Of a stretch of 64,000 nucleotides of DNA, positions 42,591-51,468 are shown piece by piece. The stretch's first letter is position 1; the number at the start of each line of letters is the position of its first letter. This stretch comes from Termitidicoccus mucosus (GTDB lineage: Bacteria; Verrucomicrobiota; Verrucomicrobiia; Opitutales; Opitutaceae): contig NZ_CP109796.1 of assembly GCF_038725785.1 (NCBI RefSeq), positions 3,410,001 through 3,474,000 on the forward strand, in the 5' to 3' direction. The notes beneath the pieces were generated by a model. That model did no database searches. It saw only the letters and a program-made list of their open reading frames with translations, and was not told the origin of the DNA. The position numbers and the translations under genes were made by a program.

Positions 42591-43619
42591 ATGAAATCCG
42601 GGGGCGGGCAGCTTGGCGGGATGATCGTTTGCTGCCAGCCGGGGTTTGAGTCGTTTGCCGAAAAGGAACTGCGCGCGCACGGGATTCCCGTCGCGGAACG
42701 CGGCCCGGGCTGGCTGCGGGCGGACGCGCATGCCGCGCCGCCAGAACTGTGCTTCGCGTATGCGATCCTGCCGGACGCGGTCGAAGTGGCGGGCGACTCG
42801 GTCAACGCGCTGGCGGCGCGCGCGGCCGAGGTGTTTTTCGCGTCGGCGCGCGAGGAGCGCTTCGAGCACGCATGGCCGCTGGCGGTGCGTTTTGCGGGCG
42901 GCCTCGACGGACTGGGCCGGCGGGCGGACGGCGTGGAACGCGCGTTGCTGGAGCTGGTGCGCAAGCGGATGTCGCGCGTCGCGCGGCTGGCGGAGCAGAA
43001 GGCGCCGCGCGGCATCGGGCGGGCGCGGGGCCTGTTTTTGTTCTTTGCCGATTTTGGGCGGCTGTTTGTCGCGCGCGAGTGCCTATGCGGCGGCCAGCGT
43101 CGGATGGCGGACGATCCTCTCGCGCCGTCGCGTTCGTATCTGAAGGTCGAGGAAGCCTACGGAGTGCTCGGGCGCGAGCCGGCGGAGGGGGAGACGGTGG
43201 CGGACTTGGGAGCGGCGCCGGGCGGCTGGAGCTACAGCGCGGCCAGGCGCGGCGCCCGCGTGGTGGCGGTGGACAACGGCCCGCTCAAGGGCGGCGCGCT
43301 GGGGCATCCGCTGATCGAGCATCGGCGCGAGGACGCGTTTCGTTTTCAGCCGGGGCCGGATGCTCGGTTCGACTGGCTATTCTGTGACCTCGTGGAGGAA
43401 CCGCATCACGTGATGCGAGACATCGTCGAGCCCTGGCTGACGCGCGGCTGGTGCCGCCGGTTTGTGGTGATCCTGAAATTCGGCCGCGTCGATCCGGTGG
43501 CCTTGTTGCGCGAAATCACCGCGCCGGGCGGCGTGCTGGCGACGCGAACCGAGGGTCTGCGCGCGCGGCACTTGTATCATGATCGCGAGGAGTTCACGCT
43601 GGTCGGCGAGGTGCGTTGA
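42591..43619 (+). CDS. rlmM: 23S rRNA 2'-O-ribose methyltransferase, RlmM-like
   Basis: A 342-residue protein. An N-terminal THUMP-like region (MIVCCQPGFESFAEKEL; this Met at 42621 is an equally likely start) precedes an FtsJ/RrmJ-type methyltransferase: SRSYLKVEEAY, SAM loop ADLGAAPGGWSYSAARRGAR, VAVDNGPL, catalytic CDLVEEP and VILKFGR. The K-D-K pattern and the CDxVE-P block are those of RlmM, which methylates a cytidine in the peptidyl-transferase region of 23S rRNA. It is followed after 67 bases by another rRNA methyltransferase. Confidence 0.85.
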   Translation: MKSGGGQLGGMIVCCQPGFESFAEKELRAHGIPVAERGPGWLRADAHAAPPELCFAYAILPDAVEVAGDSVNALAARAAEVFFASAREERFEHAWPLAVRFAGGLDGLGRRADGVERALLELVRKRMSRVARLAEQKAPRGIGRARGLFLFFADFGRLFVARECLCGGQRRMADDPLAPSRSYLKVEEAYGVLGREPAEGETVADLGAAPGGWSYSAARRGARVVAVDNGPLKGGALGHPLIEHRREDAFRFQPGPDARFDWLFCDLVEEPHHVMRDIVEPWLTRGWCRRFVVILKFGRVDPVALLREITAPGGVLATRTEGLRARHLYHDREEFTLVGEVR

Positions 43620-43686
43620 AAAAAATGATGAATGATTTTCAACCACAGATGGACATAGATAAAGAGAGCGAAGAAGCCATACTCAC

Positions 43687-44457
43687 ATGAAACCAAAGGA
43701 GATTCCGGTTTGCGGCGAGGCCGCGGTGCGGGCGGTGTTCGACAAGAACCCGGACGCGGTGCGCCGGCTGTTTTTTGATTATCCGACATCGCGACGCTCC
43801 GCCAAGTTGTCGAGCCGCATGGCCAGGGCCCGGCGGGTTTATCGCGTGGTGGAGCCCGGCGAGCTGGCAAAAATCGCGGGCACGGTGCACCATGGCGGAA
43901 TCGTGGCGATCGTGGAACAGCAGCCGTTGCGGGAAGCGACGGCGGCTGATGCGCTGGCATGGACCGGCGCGGCGGCGGGGGGAAGGCGCGCGGGCCCGGC
44001 GTTGCTGGTGCTGGACGGCGTGGGCAACGCTCACAACCTCGGGGCGATTGCCCGGACCGCGGCGTTTTTCGGAGTGCCGCGCCTAGTGATCGCGGACGAC
44101 GCCCGGCAGGCGCTTCCGGGCGAGGCGGCGCACCGCGTGGCGGAAGGCGGCCTGGAGCATGTGGAGCTGTTCATCACGCGCGGGCTGCCGGAATTTTTGC
44201 GGGGAATCGCTCCGGGTTACGAAGTCATCGGCACGGCGGTGGCGGGGGCGCGCCCGCTCGCCGAGGTGTCGCGCGCGGCGGCGGTTTCGCGCCGCCCGGT
44301 GGCGCTGGTGCTGGGCAACGAGGAACACGGCCTCTCGCCCGGAGCGGCGGCGGCGTGCTCGCGGCTGGTGACGATTCCGGGCAGCGGACGGGTCGAGTCG
44401 CTGAATGTTTCCGTGGCGGCGGGGGTGCTGATATGGGAATTGCTGGCCGGGGGTTGA
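43687..44457 (+). CDS. SpoU/TrmH-family RNA methyltransferase
   Basis: A 256-residue protein with an N-terminal substrate-binding domain (CGEAAVRAVFDKNPDAVRRL). A knotted SPOUT methyltransferase follows: motif 1 GNAHNLGAIARTAAFFGV, motif 2 LVLGNEEHGLS and motif 3 IPGSGRVESLNVSVAAGVLI. These are the three TrmH/RlmB signatures, so 2'-O-methylation of tRNA or 23S rRNA is expected; which base cannot be said. It is co-directional with the RlmM-like gene, with one arm of the accacagat repeat (43639) in between. Confidence 0.87.
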   Translation: MKPKEIPVCGEAAVRAVFDKNPDAVRRLFFDYPTSRRSAKLSSRMARARRVYRVVEPGELAKIAGTVHHGGIVAIVEQQPLREATAADALAWTGAAAGGRRAGPALLVLDGVGNAHNLGAIARTAAFFGVPRLVIADDARQALPGEAAHRVAEGGLEHVELFITRGLPEFLRGIAPGYEVIGTAVAGARPLAEVSRAAAVSRRPVALVLGNEEHGLSPGAAAACSRLVTIPGSGRVESLNVSVAAGVLIWELLAGG

Positions 44458-44576
44458 TTGTGCCGGACTTTGCGGATACACTGGAGCCCGGTTGTCTGCG
44501 GCGGATTGCTTGATTAAAGGCTTTTACAAGAAGCTGACGGATGTTGGCACGCGGACGGCTAAATTCCGACGTGTCC

Positions 44577-44888
44577 ATGAACTCCGAATCATTCCCAATC
44601 GAAGAATACGAGGTAGTTCGCTTTGTGTACGCCATGTCGCCGGACGGCGTGCCTGAGGCTCGTGGCGAGACCCGCGCGATCCGCCACACCATCGAGGATG
44701 CGTTTTCCAAAACAAAGGATTGCGTGCTCGATGAATGGGAGCGTCTGCGCGACCAGGCCTTGTTGAGCGGCCTGGATGGCCCGCGCGGATTTGAGGTGAT
44801 CGACACCGAATACGGCTACGACCTGCTGGTCGAGGGCGAGCTGGTGGTGCGTTACCTGATTCACGTGCGCGAGGTCTCGGCGACATAG
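44577..44888 (+). CDS. Conserved-looking hypothetical protein
   Basis: A 103-residue acidic soluble protein from the ATG at 44577. Segments are EEYEVVRFVYAMSPDGVPEA, TIEDAFSKTKDCVLDEWERL and EGELVVRYLIHVREVSAT. No family is recognised. Codon use is like the neighbours and a strong hairpin follows at 44944, so it is probably a real gene. Confidence 0.55.
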   Translation: MNSESFPIEEYEVVRFVYAMSPDGVPEARGETRAIRHTIEDAFSKTKDCVLDEWERLRDQALLSGLDGPRGFEVIDTEYGYDLLVEGELVVRYLIHVREVSAT

Positions 44889-44943
44889 GGCATTGCAAAT
44901 GACCTCCCAACCGGATCATCCGGCCTGAAATGCACCAAGTTCC

Positions 44944-44978
44944 GCATGCCATGTAACCCGTTGGGTTACATGGCATGC
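44944..44978. terminator. Perfect 16-bp hairpin, probable terminator
   Basis: GCATGCCATGTAACCC-gtt-GGGTTACATGGCATGC, 56 bases after the gene stop at 44888. There is no strong T run, so it could also be a processing or protein-binding site. Confidence 0.5.
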
Positions 44979-44993
44979 AGCGTTTTCGGTTCC

Positions 44994-45130
44994 TCGCTAT
45001 TTTCGATGGCTGGTTTGCTTATTTAACCGCAGAGAACGCAAAGAACTCATGGAAAAACAGGATTGTTTCCTGCGCTCTTTGCGTTCTTTGCGGTTAATTT
45101 TTTGTTGCTTTCAGTCATCGAAAATAGCGA
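44994..45130. repeat. Nested inverted repeat, aaccgcagagaacgcaaag family
   Basis: Outer arms TCGCTATTTTCGATGGCTG (44994-45012) and CAGTCATCGAAAATAGCGA (45112-45130) differ at one base. Inner arms aaccgcagagaacgcaaaga and tctttgcggttaa follow the common family. A single arm of the accacggag family lies at 45196-45235. No gene is seen in 44889-45304. Confidence 0.75.
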
Positions 45131-45304
45131 CGAACCCATCAATTAGTGGAAATGAGTTTTCTGTCATTAGTGGTTAAAAACAAACCAAACATCTCCTTTC
45201 ATGGCTCCGTGCTCTCCGTGCTCCGTGGTTTAATCTCAGCATCTACCGCCGTCATGACGGCAAACTTGTCCCAACCATCATGCCGGACTTCGAGTGATGA
45301 TGCT

Positions 45305-47050
45305 CTATGGCGAAGCTCCGGCCAGCCTGGCGGCCCCGACGATGACGCTGTTATTCGAATAACGCGCGGCGGCTTTTTTCAGGAAGTCGATGACATTGGG
45401 AGGCGGTTGCGCCGGGCTGCTTGACATGACCCTGGCAAAGGTCTCGCAAACATCCTCGTCGGGAACTCCCTGGCTGAGCGCGACACTCAGCATGCCCATG
45501 ATTTCAACCGTCTCGTCCATGCTCAATTTCGCGCCTTCCGGCCTGGCCGACAGCGCGTCCTGCAAACGCAATTTCGCCGCCACGATGCGCGCGCGCAAGG
45601 GCGGCCGCGGCAGTTTCATCAGCGTCTGGACAATCTTGCGCGCCCGCGCCTCCGAACCGGCCCGCTGCTCGAGCAGGGCGAGCACGGCGAGCATCTCCGG
45701 CTCCCGCTCGCCGCGCCAGTAGGCGATGCGCAGCTTGTCCAGCGCGAGGTCGGGACGCCCCAGCGCGATGAAGGCTTCCGCCTGCAAGCGCGCCGCCTCG
45801 GCCTGCGTGGCCTGGCTCACGCCGATCTCCGGCATGGGCGGAATTTTTCCCCGCAGCTCATGATGCTTATAGGCGGCGAATGTGCGTATATAAACGGACA
45901 GCTTCGAGAGCATCTTCTTTGTATCGAAACCGAACACTTCTTTGAAGAGCGCCTCGGTCAGCTCCTCCCCGGCGCTTTGCCGTTCGACCAGACTCATGAG
46001 TTTTTGCCGGTGCTTTCCGTTGTCCCCGTAGAGGCCGTAGTGCACCAGCGCCGACGCCACCTGGGTTTCCTCAAACTCAAATTCCCCGTTTTTTTTCAAC
46101 ATCGGCAGCAGTGACGACAAATGGATCGAAACGGGCGCCACGCGGGTGGACACGGTCGGGGGCGGCGGCACGCCGCCATCTATGAGCGTCTGCGCGTTCG
46201 TGCTGATGTCCGACCTCGTTTCCGTCGGGACGCTCACGTTGATCCGGGCAAAGGTGATGCGGGTCCGGCTGACTTCCGTGGAGGCGATCAGCCATTTCAT
46301 CCCGAGCAGGAACCACGCGGGCGGGGGCCGCGAAAACGAGTTCAAGGCCAGCGCGACCTGTTCCTGGCTCACGGACGCGGCCAGTTTCTCCTCCTGCGGC
46401 CTCGAAACATCCGCGAGCGGATTTCCCGCGTTTACCCATGCGGCGACCTGGTCGCCGCGCATGGCCGCATAGACAAACCCGGCCGGCAGCGGTTTGTCCC
46501 AGTCCTCGCCGTCATCCACCCGGGTGGTTCCGTCGCCCGCCACGTCGATATGCAGGGACGTGCTGAAGCCCTGCGCGGAGCTGAGCCATTGCAGGCCGGT
46601 CGTCAGACCCGATGTGCTCACGCTGCCGGGCTGGACGCCGGTTTTTATGGGATCGCCCTCCCATGCGGCCCCATCGGGCAGCCGCCAGTCCTCGCCGGCC
46701 CCGCGACTGCCGTCGAGGATCACGACGGCGGGGCGGCGCGGCTGCATCTGCACCAGCATCGGCCACAGCAGCGTCCCGGCGAACTGGCGCAATTGGAGTT
46801 CGTTTATAAAAAGCCGCGTATTTTGTTCCGAAAGGTTTGAGAGCACATAATAGCCGGGCGCCACCAGGACACTCTTGCCGCGTTCCAGCACGAGCGCGGG
46901 AACCGACACATGCCGCCAAGTCTCCGGGATGGGCAAAATGCGGTCGGCCCGCACCTGATATGCGGGCATCTCGACGACAATGCTTGTCTCCGGCGCCGCC
47001 TGCAAGGCGCACCCGAAAACAATCCCCAAAACGGAAATCCATCGCCTCAT
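45305..47050 (-). CDS. Secreted helical-repeat protein of unknown function
   Basis: About 581 residues. The start at 47050 opens a signal peptide (MRRWISVLGIVFGCALQAAP); the longer frame from 47149 would read through an interspersed repeat. A beta-rich N-terminal half (VEMPAYQVRADRILPIPETW, LFINELQLRQFAGTLLWPML) is followed by a helical TPR-like C-terminal part (AARLQAEAFIALGRPDLALD, AVLALLEQRAGSEARARKIV). I do not recognise a family. It stands alone between repeat-rich gaps. Confidence 0.65.
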   Translation of the reverse strand: MRRWISVLGIVFGCALQAAPETSIVVEMPAYQVRADRILPIPETWRHVSVPALVLERGKSVLVAPGYYVLSNLSEQNTRLFINELQLRQFAGTLLWPMLVQMQPRRPAVVILDGSRGAGEDWRLPDGAAWEGDPIKTGVQPGSVSTSGLTTGLQWLSSAQGFSTSLHIDVAGDGTTRVDDGEDWDKPLPAGFVYAAMRGDQVAAWVNAGNPLADVSRPQEEKLAASVSQEQVALALNSFSRPPPAWFLLGMKWLIASTEVSRTRITFARINVSVPTETRSDISTNAQTLIDGGVPPPPTVSTRVAPVSIHLSSLLPMLKKNGEFEFEETQVASALVHYGLYGDNGKHRQKLMSLVERQSAGEELTEALFKEVFGFDTKKMLSKLSVYIRTFAAYKHHELRGKIPPMPEIGVSQATQAEAARLQAEAFIALGRPDLALDKLRIAYWRGEREPEMLAVLALLEQRAGSEARARKIVQTLMKLPRPPLRARIVAAKLRLQDALSARPEGAKLSMDETVEIMGMLSVALSQGVPDEDVCETFARVMSSSPAQPPPNVIDFLKKAAARYSNNSVIVGAARLAGASP

Positions 47051-47070
47051 GATTTTGTCCGGTTTTATTT

Positions 47071-47609
47071 GACCACGGATTGCACGGATTATCACGGATA
47101 AGAAAAAGATCTGGCAAACCGTTGATTTTATCCGTGGCCATCCATGCAACCTGTGGACAGTTTATTGGTTCGTTTTTATTGAACAGAAGGAAACAAAGGG
47201 AACAAAGAATACTTTTTATTAAATGGTTTTCTTGGTTATCTTTGTTTTCTTCTGTTCAAAATAATGGTTGGTTTGTTTTAGACGGAATTCATTGATTGAA
47301 AAGGCGAATATCCAGACGGCGGAAAGAGCGCGGGAGTAACCACTCCCGCGCTCACCCCTACTATAACCGCATGCGCAAGCATGCCCATGCAGCAAATTGG
47401 CGCCGCCTGCAAACAGCCATGACATTTTGATTGACTGATTATCTGGAGGAACGACCTCCGTGTCGTCCCTCCAAGACACGTTCCTGGTAATGCGTCCTTC
47501 AATTTATAAGTGGTATATCGGTGGTTTTTTTGAACCGCAGATGATCACAGATTCACGAGGATATTTTTATCTTTATTCGTATTTATCCGCGCCCATCTGC
47601 GGTTGTTAA
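47071..47609. repeat. Three intergenic repeat copies in a 600-bp gap
   Basis: Inverted copies lie at 47071-47145 (accacggattgcacgg type), 47187-47265 (gaacagaaggaaacaaag type, near-perfect arms) and 47524-47609 (aaccgcagatgatcacag type). Between them at 47326-47353 is a perfect 12-bp hairpin, and at 47443-47470 a ggaggaacgacctccgtg repeat arm. No gene is supported in 47051-47656. Confidence 0.65.
47326..47353. terminator. Perfect 12-bp hairpin, possible terminator
   Basis: GAGCGCGGGAGT-aacc-ACTCCCGCGCTC, about 300 bases beyond the stop of the cysteine-rich protein gene; no T run, so the role is uncertain. Confidence 0.4.
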
Positions 47610-47656
47610 AGTGTCTTTTATCAGAACATGAATGCCACACCGTCACGGATGCGTAT

Positions 47657-48580
47657 TCACGGGACAACATACACCACAAAATCCGCCCACTGCAAGGGAC
47701 TTGAGATTGACTGCGGATATTGAGTGTATATAAACGCCCAGAAACGATGGTATCCCGTTTGAGTGGGGGTATAATAAAATGTTTTCACGGCAAGATCATT
47801 ACTCGCACTTGGCGCGTAGATTTCGCTTGTGTGAAGATATAAACATGAGCCGGGAAGAGGGGAATCCGGCTCGTCAAGATATATCTGCATGTCGGAAAGC
47901 CAGCCGTCCGGGCTGGCGACCGTGTATTTGAGCCTAACAGTTTTTCCTAATTTCACGGTTAATATGTTCGAGTCCGCGCTGTCATACCACATGTCATGTG
48001 TCATGGTGGTCCCGTCAGATACGTGTGCGCGTATCATGCCATAGACCTGATTAGCGGGAGGCGGGAGCGGTGACAATTCTGGTTCGTCATTAGGAGAAGG
48101 TTGAGTGGGAGGCGGCGGGGTGCCACCGCCATTACCTCCACCACCCCCGGGGACCGAAAGTCCGGTTCCGCCGCATACTTCGCATGTGATCGCCTCTATT
48201 GTGTTGTCTATTATATATCCCCAACCAAAACAGTCATCGCAGTCAATAGGCACTGGGTTTTCGATCATTACTAGCCCGTTTCCGAAACAGTATGAGCAGT
48301 CCACCTTGTAGTATTGACCGGTGTTCCAGTCCAAGAACTCCTGCTTACCAGTGCCGTCACATACGCCACAATTTTCCCATCCAGATGGTGCATCGCTATG
48401 GCCACTGCCACCGCAACTATCACAGGTGATTCTGCTGGTCGATGGCCATCTGAAACCCAAGCCGCCGCAATCTCCACAGTTCAGGCTCTGAGAGTATGAT
48501 ATTGCTGATAAGAAACCCAATATCAGCAACACGACAAACAGCGGGAAAACGCCGCGCTTTCCGATATGGAACTCATCCAT
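47657..48580 (-). CDS. Secreted/anchored protein with six CxxCxGxG zinc-finger-like motifs
   Basis: About 307 residues. The start at 48580 gives a short basic head and a signal/anchor (FPLFVVLLILGFLSAISYSQ). Six DnaJ-type motifs follow at residues 35, 53, 71, 95, 114 and 133: CGDCGGLG, CDSCGGSG, CGVCDGTG, CSYCFGNG, CDDCFGWG and CEVCGGTG. There is no J domain. After a Gly/Pro linker a beta-sandwich follows (RLKYTVASPDGWLSDMQIYL, TQTGYHRFWAFIYTQYPQSI). DnaJ cysteine repeats bind zinc in the cytoplasm; an exported version is unusual. Function unknown. It may be linked to the autotransporter gene 170 bases upstream on the same strand. Confidence 0.72.
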   Translation of the reverse strand: MDEFHIGKRGVFPLFVVLLILGFLSAISYSQSLNCGDCGGLGFRWPSTSRITCDSCGGSGHSDAPSGWENCGVCDGTGKQEFLDWNTGQYYKVDCSYCFGNGLVMIENPVPIDCDDCFGWGYIIDNTIEAITCEVCGGTGLSVPGGGGGNGGGTPPPPTQPSPNDEPELSPLPPPANQVYGMIRAHVSDGTTMTHDMWYDSADSNILTVKLGKTVRLKYTVASPDGWLSDMQIYLDEPDSPLPGSCLYLHTSEIYAPSASNDLAVKTFYYTPTQTGYHRFWAFIYTQYPQSISSPLQWADFVVYVVP

Positions 48581-48750
48581 TGATGTTTTCACGGTAACAG
48601 CTCCTTTGGCCGCTTGCGGGTTATTGGTTTTTGCTTGGGCGCTCCAATAAAGCAGCGGCATTGACCTTATTGAAGCGCCCAAGAATTGATTTAGAGCATT
48701 TTCAAATTTCCAAGCCTGCTTTTGAATACAGGCGGGGTGTTACAGGTGGG

Positions 48751-51411
48751 CTAGAATGCGAAGCTCACGCTGGCGCGGATGCCCATGCTTTCGTCGCAAG
48801 CGCCGTTGTATTGGGCGGTGTAGTGCACGCCCCAGCGCCATGCCTTGGAGAGCTGCCATTCGACACCGGCATCGACCCTCATGCCGTTGCCCTCGATGCC
48901 GGGCACCTTGAGCAGGTATGAGCGGCCGAGCAACTCCGCCTGGATGTCGCGCTCGCCGGTCTCGAACTCGCGCACGTAGGCCATGTGCAGGTAGGGGCGG
49001 ATGAGGCCATGCGAGGACTCGAAGGCGCGGGAGAGCCGCACACCGAGACGCGCTTGCAGCGAGGTCTCGCTTTGCGACCCCACGACGAGGGGGCTATCCC
49101 AGCCGGTCTCGGTGAAGCCGTCGGCCTTCCAGTTCAGCCACTGGAGGCCGAGCACGGGCGACACGTCCACCCAAGGGTGCTTGTAGGTGTAGGCGGCGGA
49201 CAGCGCCACGCCCAAGCGGGAGCCGTCGGTGTCGGACCTGGCGAGGGTGCCGAGGGTGGAGCGGATCATGGATATGTCACGGCTGGCGTCATAACTGTCG
49301 GTGCCGTAGAAGGCGGCGGCGTTAAACTGCCACGGACCGAGATTATGCCGCCCGTAGAGGCCGAGGGTAAGTCCCTTGCCCTTGGCGCTGCCGCCGTTGA
49401 GGTCGTAGTCATAGTCGGTGGTTTCATACGCGAGCCAGCCGCCGGCGACGGTGTTTTCGTTGAGCGCATAATCCGCGCCGGCAAGCACGGTGCTGGTGGC
49501 GTAGTTGGAGTAGGGCGCGTAGGCGTCGGCCTGGCGCGAGGATTCCTGCCACCAGCCTTGCAGGTAGGTCTGCACGGAGCCCTTGGCGCGTCCATAGCCG
49601 GCATCCTGCATAAGGCGGTCCTCGACGGACTGCACCATCGAATTGGTGCGAAGCACGGCGGAGGGGAACCATGCCTGGTGGACGACGGGGGTGAGCTGGT
49701 CCATGGCCTGCTTGACATAGACGACGGAGGGCAGGGCGTCGAACATCGTGTAAAGCCTGTCCGCTATGACTTTGTCCGCGCTGCTGCCGGAGGCCCAGTG
49801 GATGCCGTCGATGATAGAGGCGATGGTCCCGTAGTTGCCCACCATAGTGGGGTGCTCGGCGAAGGTTTCGTAGCCGACGAGGATAATATCAAGATAGTCG
49901 GAACCGAGCACGTAGGAGGCCTGCTGTCTGAGTTTTTGCGGGAGGGATGATGATGCGAAGTCGCCCGTGATGCTGCCGCCGTTTACTTCGACCACGCGGA
50001 AGGTCTGGGTGCCGGACACGATGGGGACGGTGCTGGTCGTCCAAGCGGCGGCGAGATTGGCGTCGCCGAGCACCATGTCACCGTTTATCTTGATTTTGTC
50101 GGCGATGCCGTAGTCCACCAAATCAATGCTGAGAGAGCCCTTGGTGATGGTGAGGGTGCCCGTGATGGTGAGGGTGCCGGCGGCGGTCTTGTCGCCGCCG
50201 GTGATGTTCGAGGCGTTTTGGAGGGTCACGTTGCCATAGATGTTGCCTATGCCGCCGACCCAGGAACCGCCGGTATCGCCCAGAATGGGGCCGCGGTGGT
50301 AGCCGTCCACGACATAGCCGCCATTGGCGCCGCGGAGGCGCATGTTGCCGGGGTGGATCACCGTGCCGGTGGTGGTGACGCGGGTGATGCCCGTGCCCCA
50401 TTTTTCCGATTGCAGGGCGGTCGCGATGTTGGTCGCCGAGATATGGAGCATGGCATCGGTGATGCCCTCGGGCAGCTCGTAGCCGTCGCCATTGGAGTAA
50501 CGGGCGCGCCACGCCGCTTCCGCGGTCGCCCAGTCGTCCTGAATGAGGAGGCCCTCCCATTTTTCCTCCCTGCCGGTGCCGACGCCCTGGCTGAGGGTGC
50601 CGCGGTGAAAGCCGAGGTAAACCGTGGCGTCCTGGCCAATGTTAAAGCCGCCGACGAGCGCGGTGCCCGCCAAGGTGACGGAGCCGGGGTCGGCGGCGGT
50701 GCCGGTGGCGATGGTGAAGTAGTCGTCCATCGTGCGGAAATCGAGCACGGCGTTGCCGGTCATGTTGAGGAAGGCGTAGGTGAGGCCGGAGGTGCTCTTC
50801 GCCGGGAGCGGGGTCCTGATGGTGCCCGAGGAGCCGGTGGTCAGGATCGGCGTGGTGCCGGAGTTTGCATTATAGCCCTCAAAGGCATCCGGGGAGAACG
50901 TGAGGCGGGTGTTGTTCCCCATGTTAATGGTGAAATTATGCCGGTAGGAACTGTTGCCCACGCTGGTGCCATCGCCATTGTTATCAGCATTAGTAGCGCC
51001 ACCCTCGGAGAACGGGTGCGTGCCGCGCCCGGTGATATTGAGGGTGAGCGTGCCGGAACCGGCGCTTTTGAGGTTGAGCTCGTAGGTGTAGTTCGAGCCG
51101 GCGCGGATGGAATAGATGTCCACCTGCCGGTCGGTCGCGCCGGTGATCGCCATGTCGATTGTCTTGTTGGCAGGCAGCGGCATCAGGCGGATGTCGTGCT
51201 GACCGTCGCCGGGAGCGCCACCGTCCCAATTCTGGTTGTCGAAGAAATCGCTGGTGATGCCTTTCCAACTGGACGTGCCGGTGAGCACGGCCTGCGTAGG
51301 CGTGGGCAGGCCGCCAGGCCCCCCGTATTGGGCCATGGAAACGGCAGCGGTCATGACCGCTGCGAGCACCGCAAGGGTGGGACGGATGATGTTTTTGATG
51401 TTGAAATTCAT
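48751..51411 (-). CDS. Autotransporter (type Va) with beta-helix passenger
   Basis: An 886-residue protein with a signal peptide (TLAVLAAVMTAAVSMAQ). The passenger domain (about 30-540) is Gly/Thr/Asn-rich, with repeats typical of beta-helices (NITGGDKTAAGTLTITGTLT, LSIDLVDYGIADKIKINGDM). A linker and the autotransporter beta-barrel (about 610-886) follow: NENTVAGGWLAYETTDYDYD, GLYGRHNLGPWQFNAAAFYG, the closing ASVSFAF with terminal Phe. The barrel exports the passenger to the cell surface. It follows the long TonB receptor gene after 57 bases on the same strand, probably one transcript. Confidence 0.85.
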   Translation of the reverse strand: MNFNIKNIIRPTLAVLAAVMTAAVSMAQYGGPGGLPTPTQAVLTGTSSWKGITSDFFDNQNWDGGAPGDGQHDIRLMPLPANKTIDMAITGATDRQVDIYSIRAGSNYTYELNLKSAGSGTLTLNITGRGTHPFSEGGATNADNNGDGTSVGNSSYRHNFTINMGNNTRLTFSPDAFEGYNANSGTTPILTTGSSGTIRTPLPAKSTSGLTYAFLNMTGNAVLDFRTMDDYFTIATGTAADPGSVTLAGTALVGGFNIGQDATVYLGFHRGTLSQGVGTGREEKWEGLLIQDDWATAEAAWRARYSNGDGYELPEGITDAMLHISATNIATALQSEKWGTGITRVTTTGTVIHPGNMRLRGANGGYVVDGYHRGPILGDTGGSWVGGIGNIYGNVTLQNASNITGGDKTAAGTLTITGTLTITKGSLSIDLVDYGIADKIKINGDMVLGDANLAAAWTTSTVPIVSGTQTFRVVEVNGGSITGDFASSSLPQKLRQQASYVLGSDYLDIILVGYETFAEHPTMVGNYGTIASIIDGIHWASGSSADKVIADRLYTMFDALPSVVYVKQAMDQLTPVVHQAWFPSAVLRTNSMVQSVEDRLMQDAGYGRAKGSVQTYLQGWWQESSRQADAYAPYSNYATSTVLAGADYALNENTVAGGWLAYETTDYDYDLNGGSAKGKGLTLGLYGRHNLGPWQFNAAAFYGTDSYDASRDISMIRSTLGTLARSDTDGSRLGVALSAAYTYKHPWVDVSPVLGLQWLNWKADGFTETGWDSPLVVGSQSETSLQARLGVRLSRAFESSHGLIRPYLHMAYVREFETGERDIQAELLGRSYLLKVPGIEGNGMRVDAGVEWQLSKAWRWGVHYTAQYNGACDESMGIRASVSFAF

Positions 51412-51468
51412 GATGTTAAATCTCCTTGGTGACTTGTCTGGTTGTTGTCGTGAGATTTGAGGCGCGCG

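Noticed and set aside
47278-47502. A 74-residue minus-strand frame in the repeat-rich gap
   Set aside because: It runs through a repeat arm and a perfect hairpin, and its product has no coherent domain.
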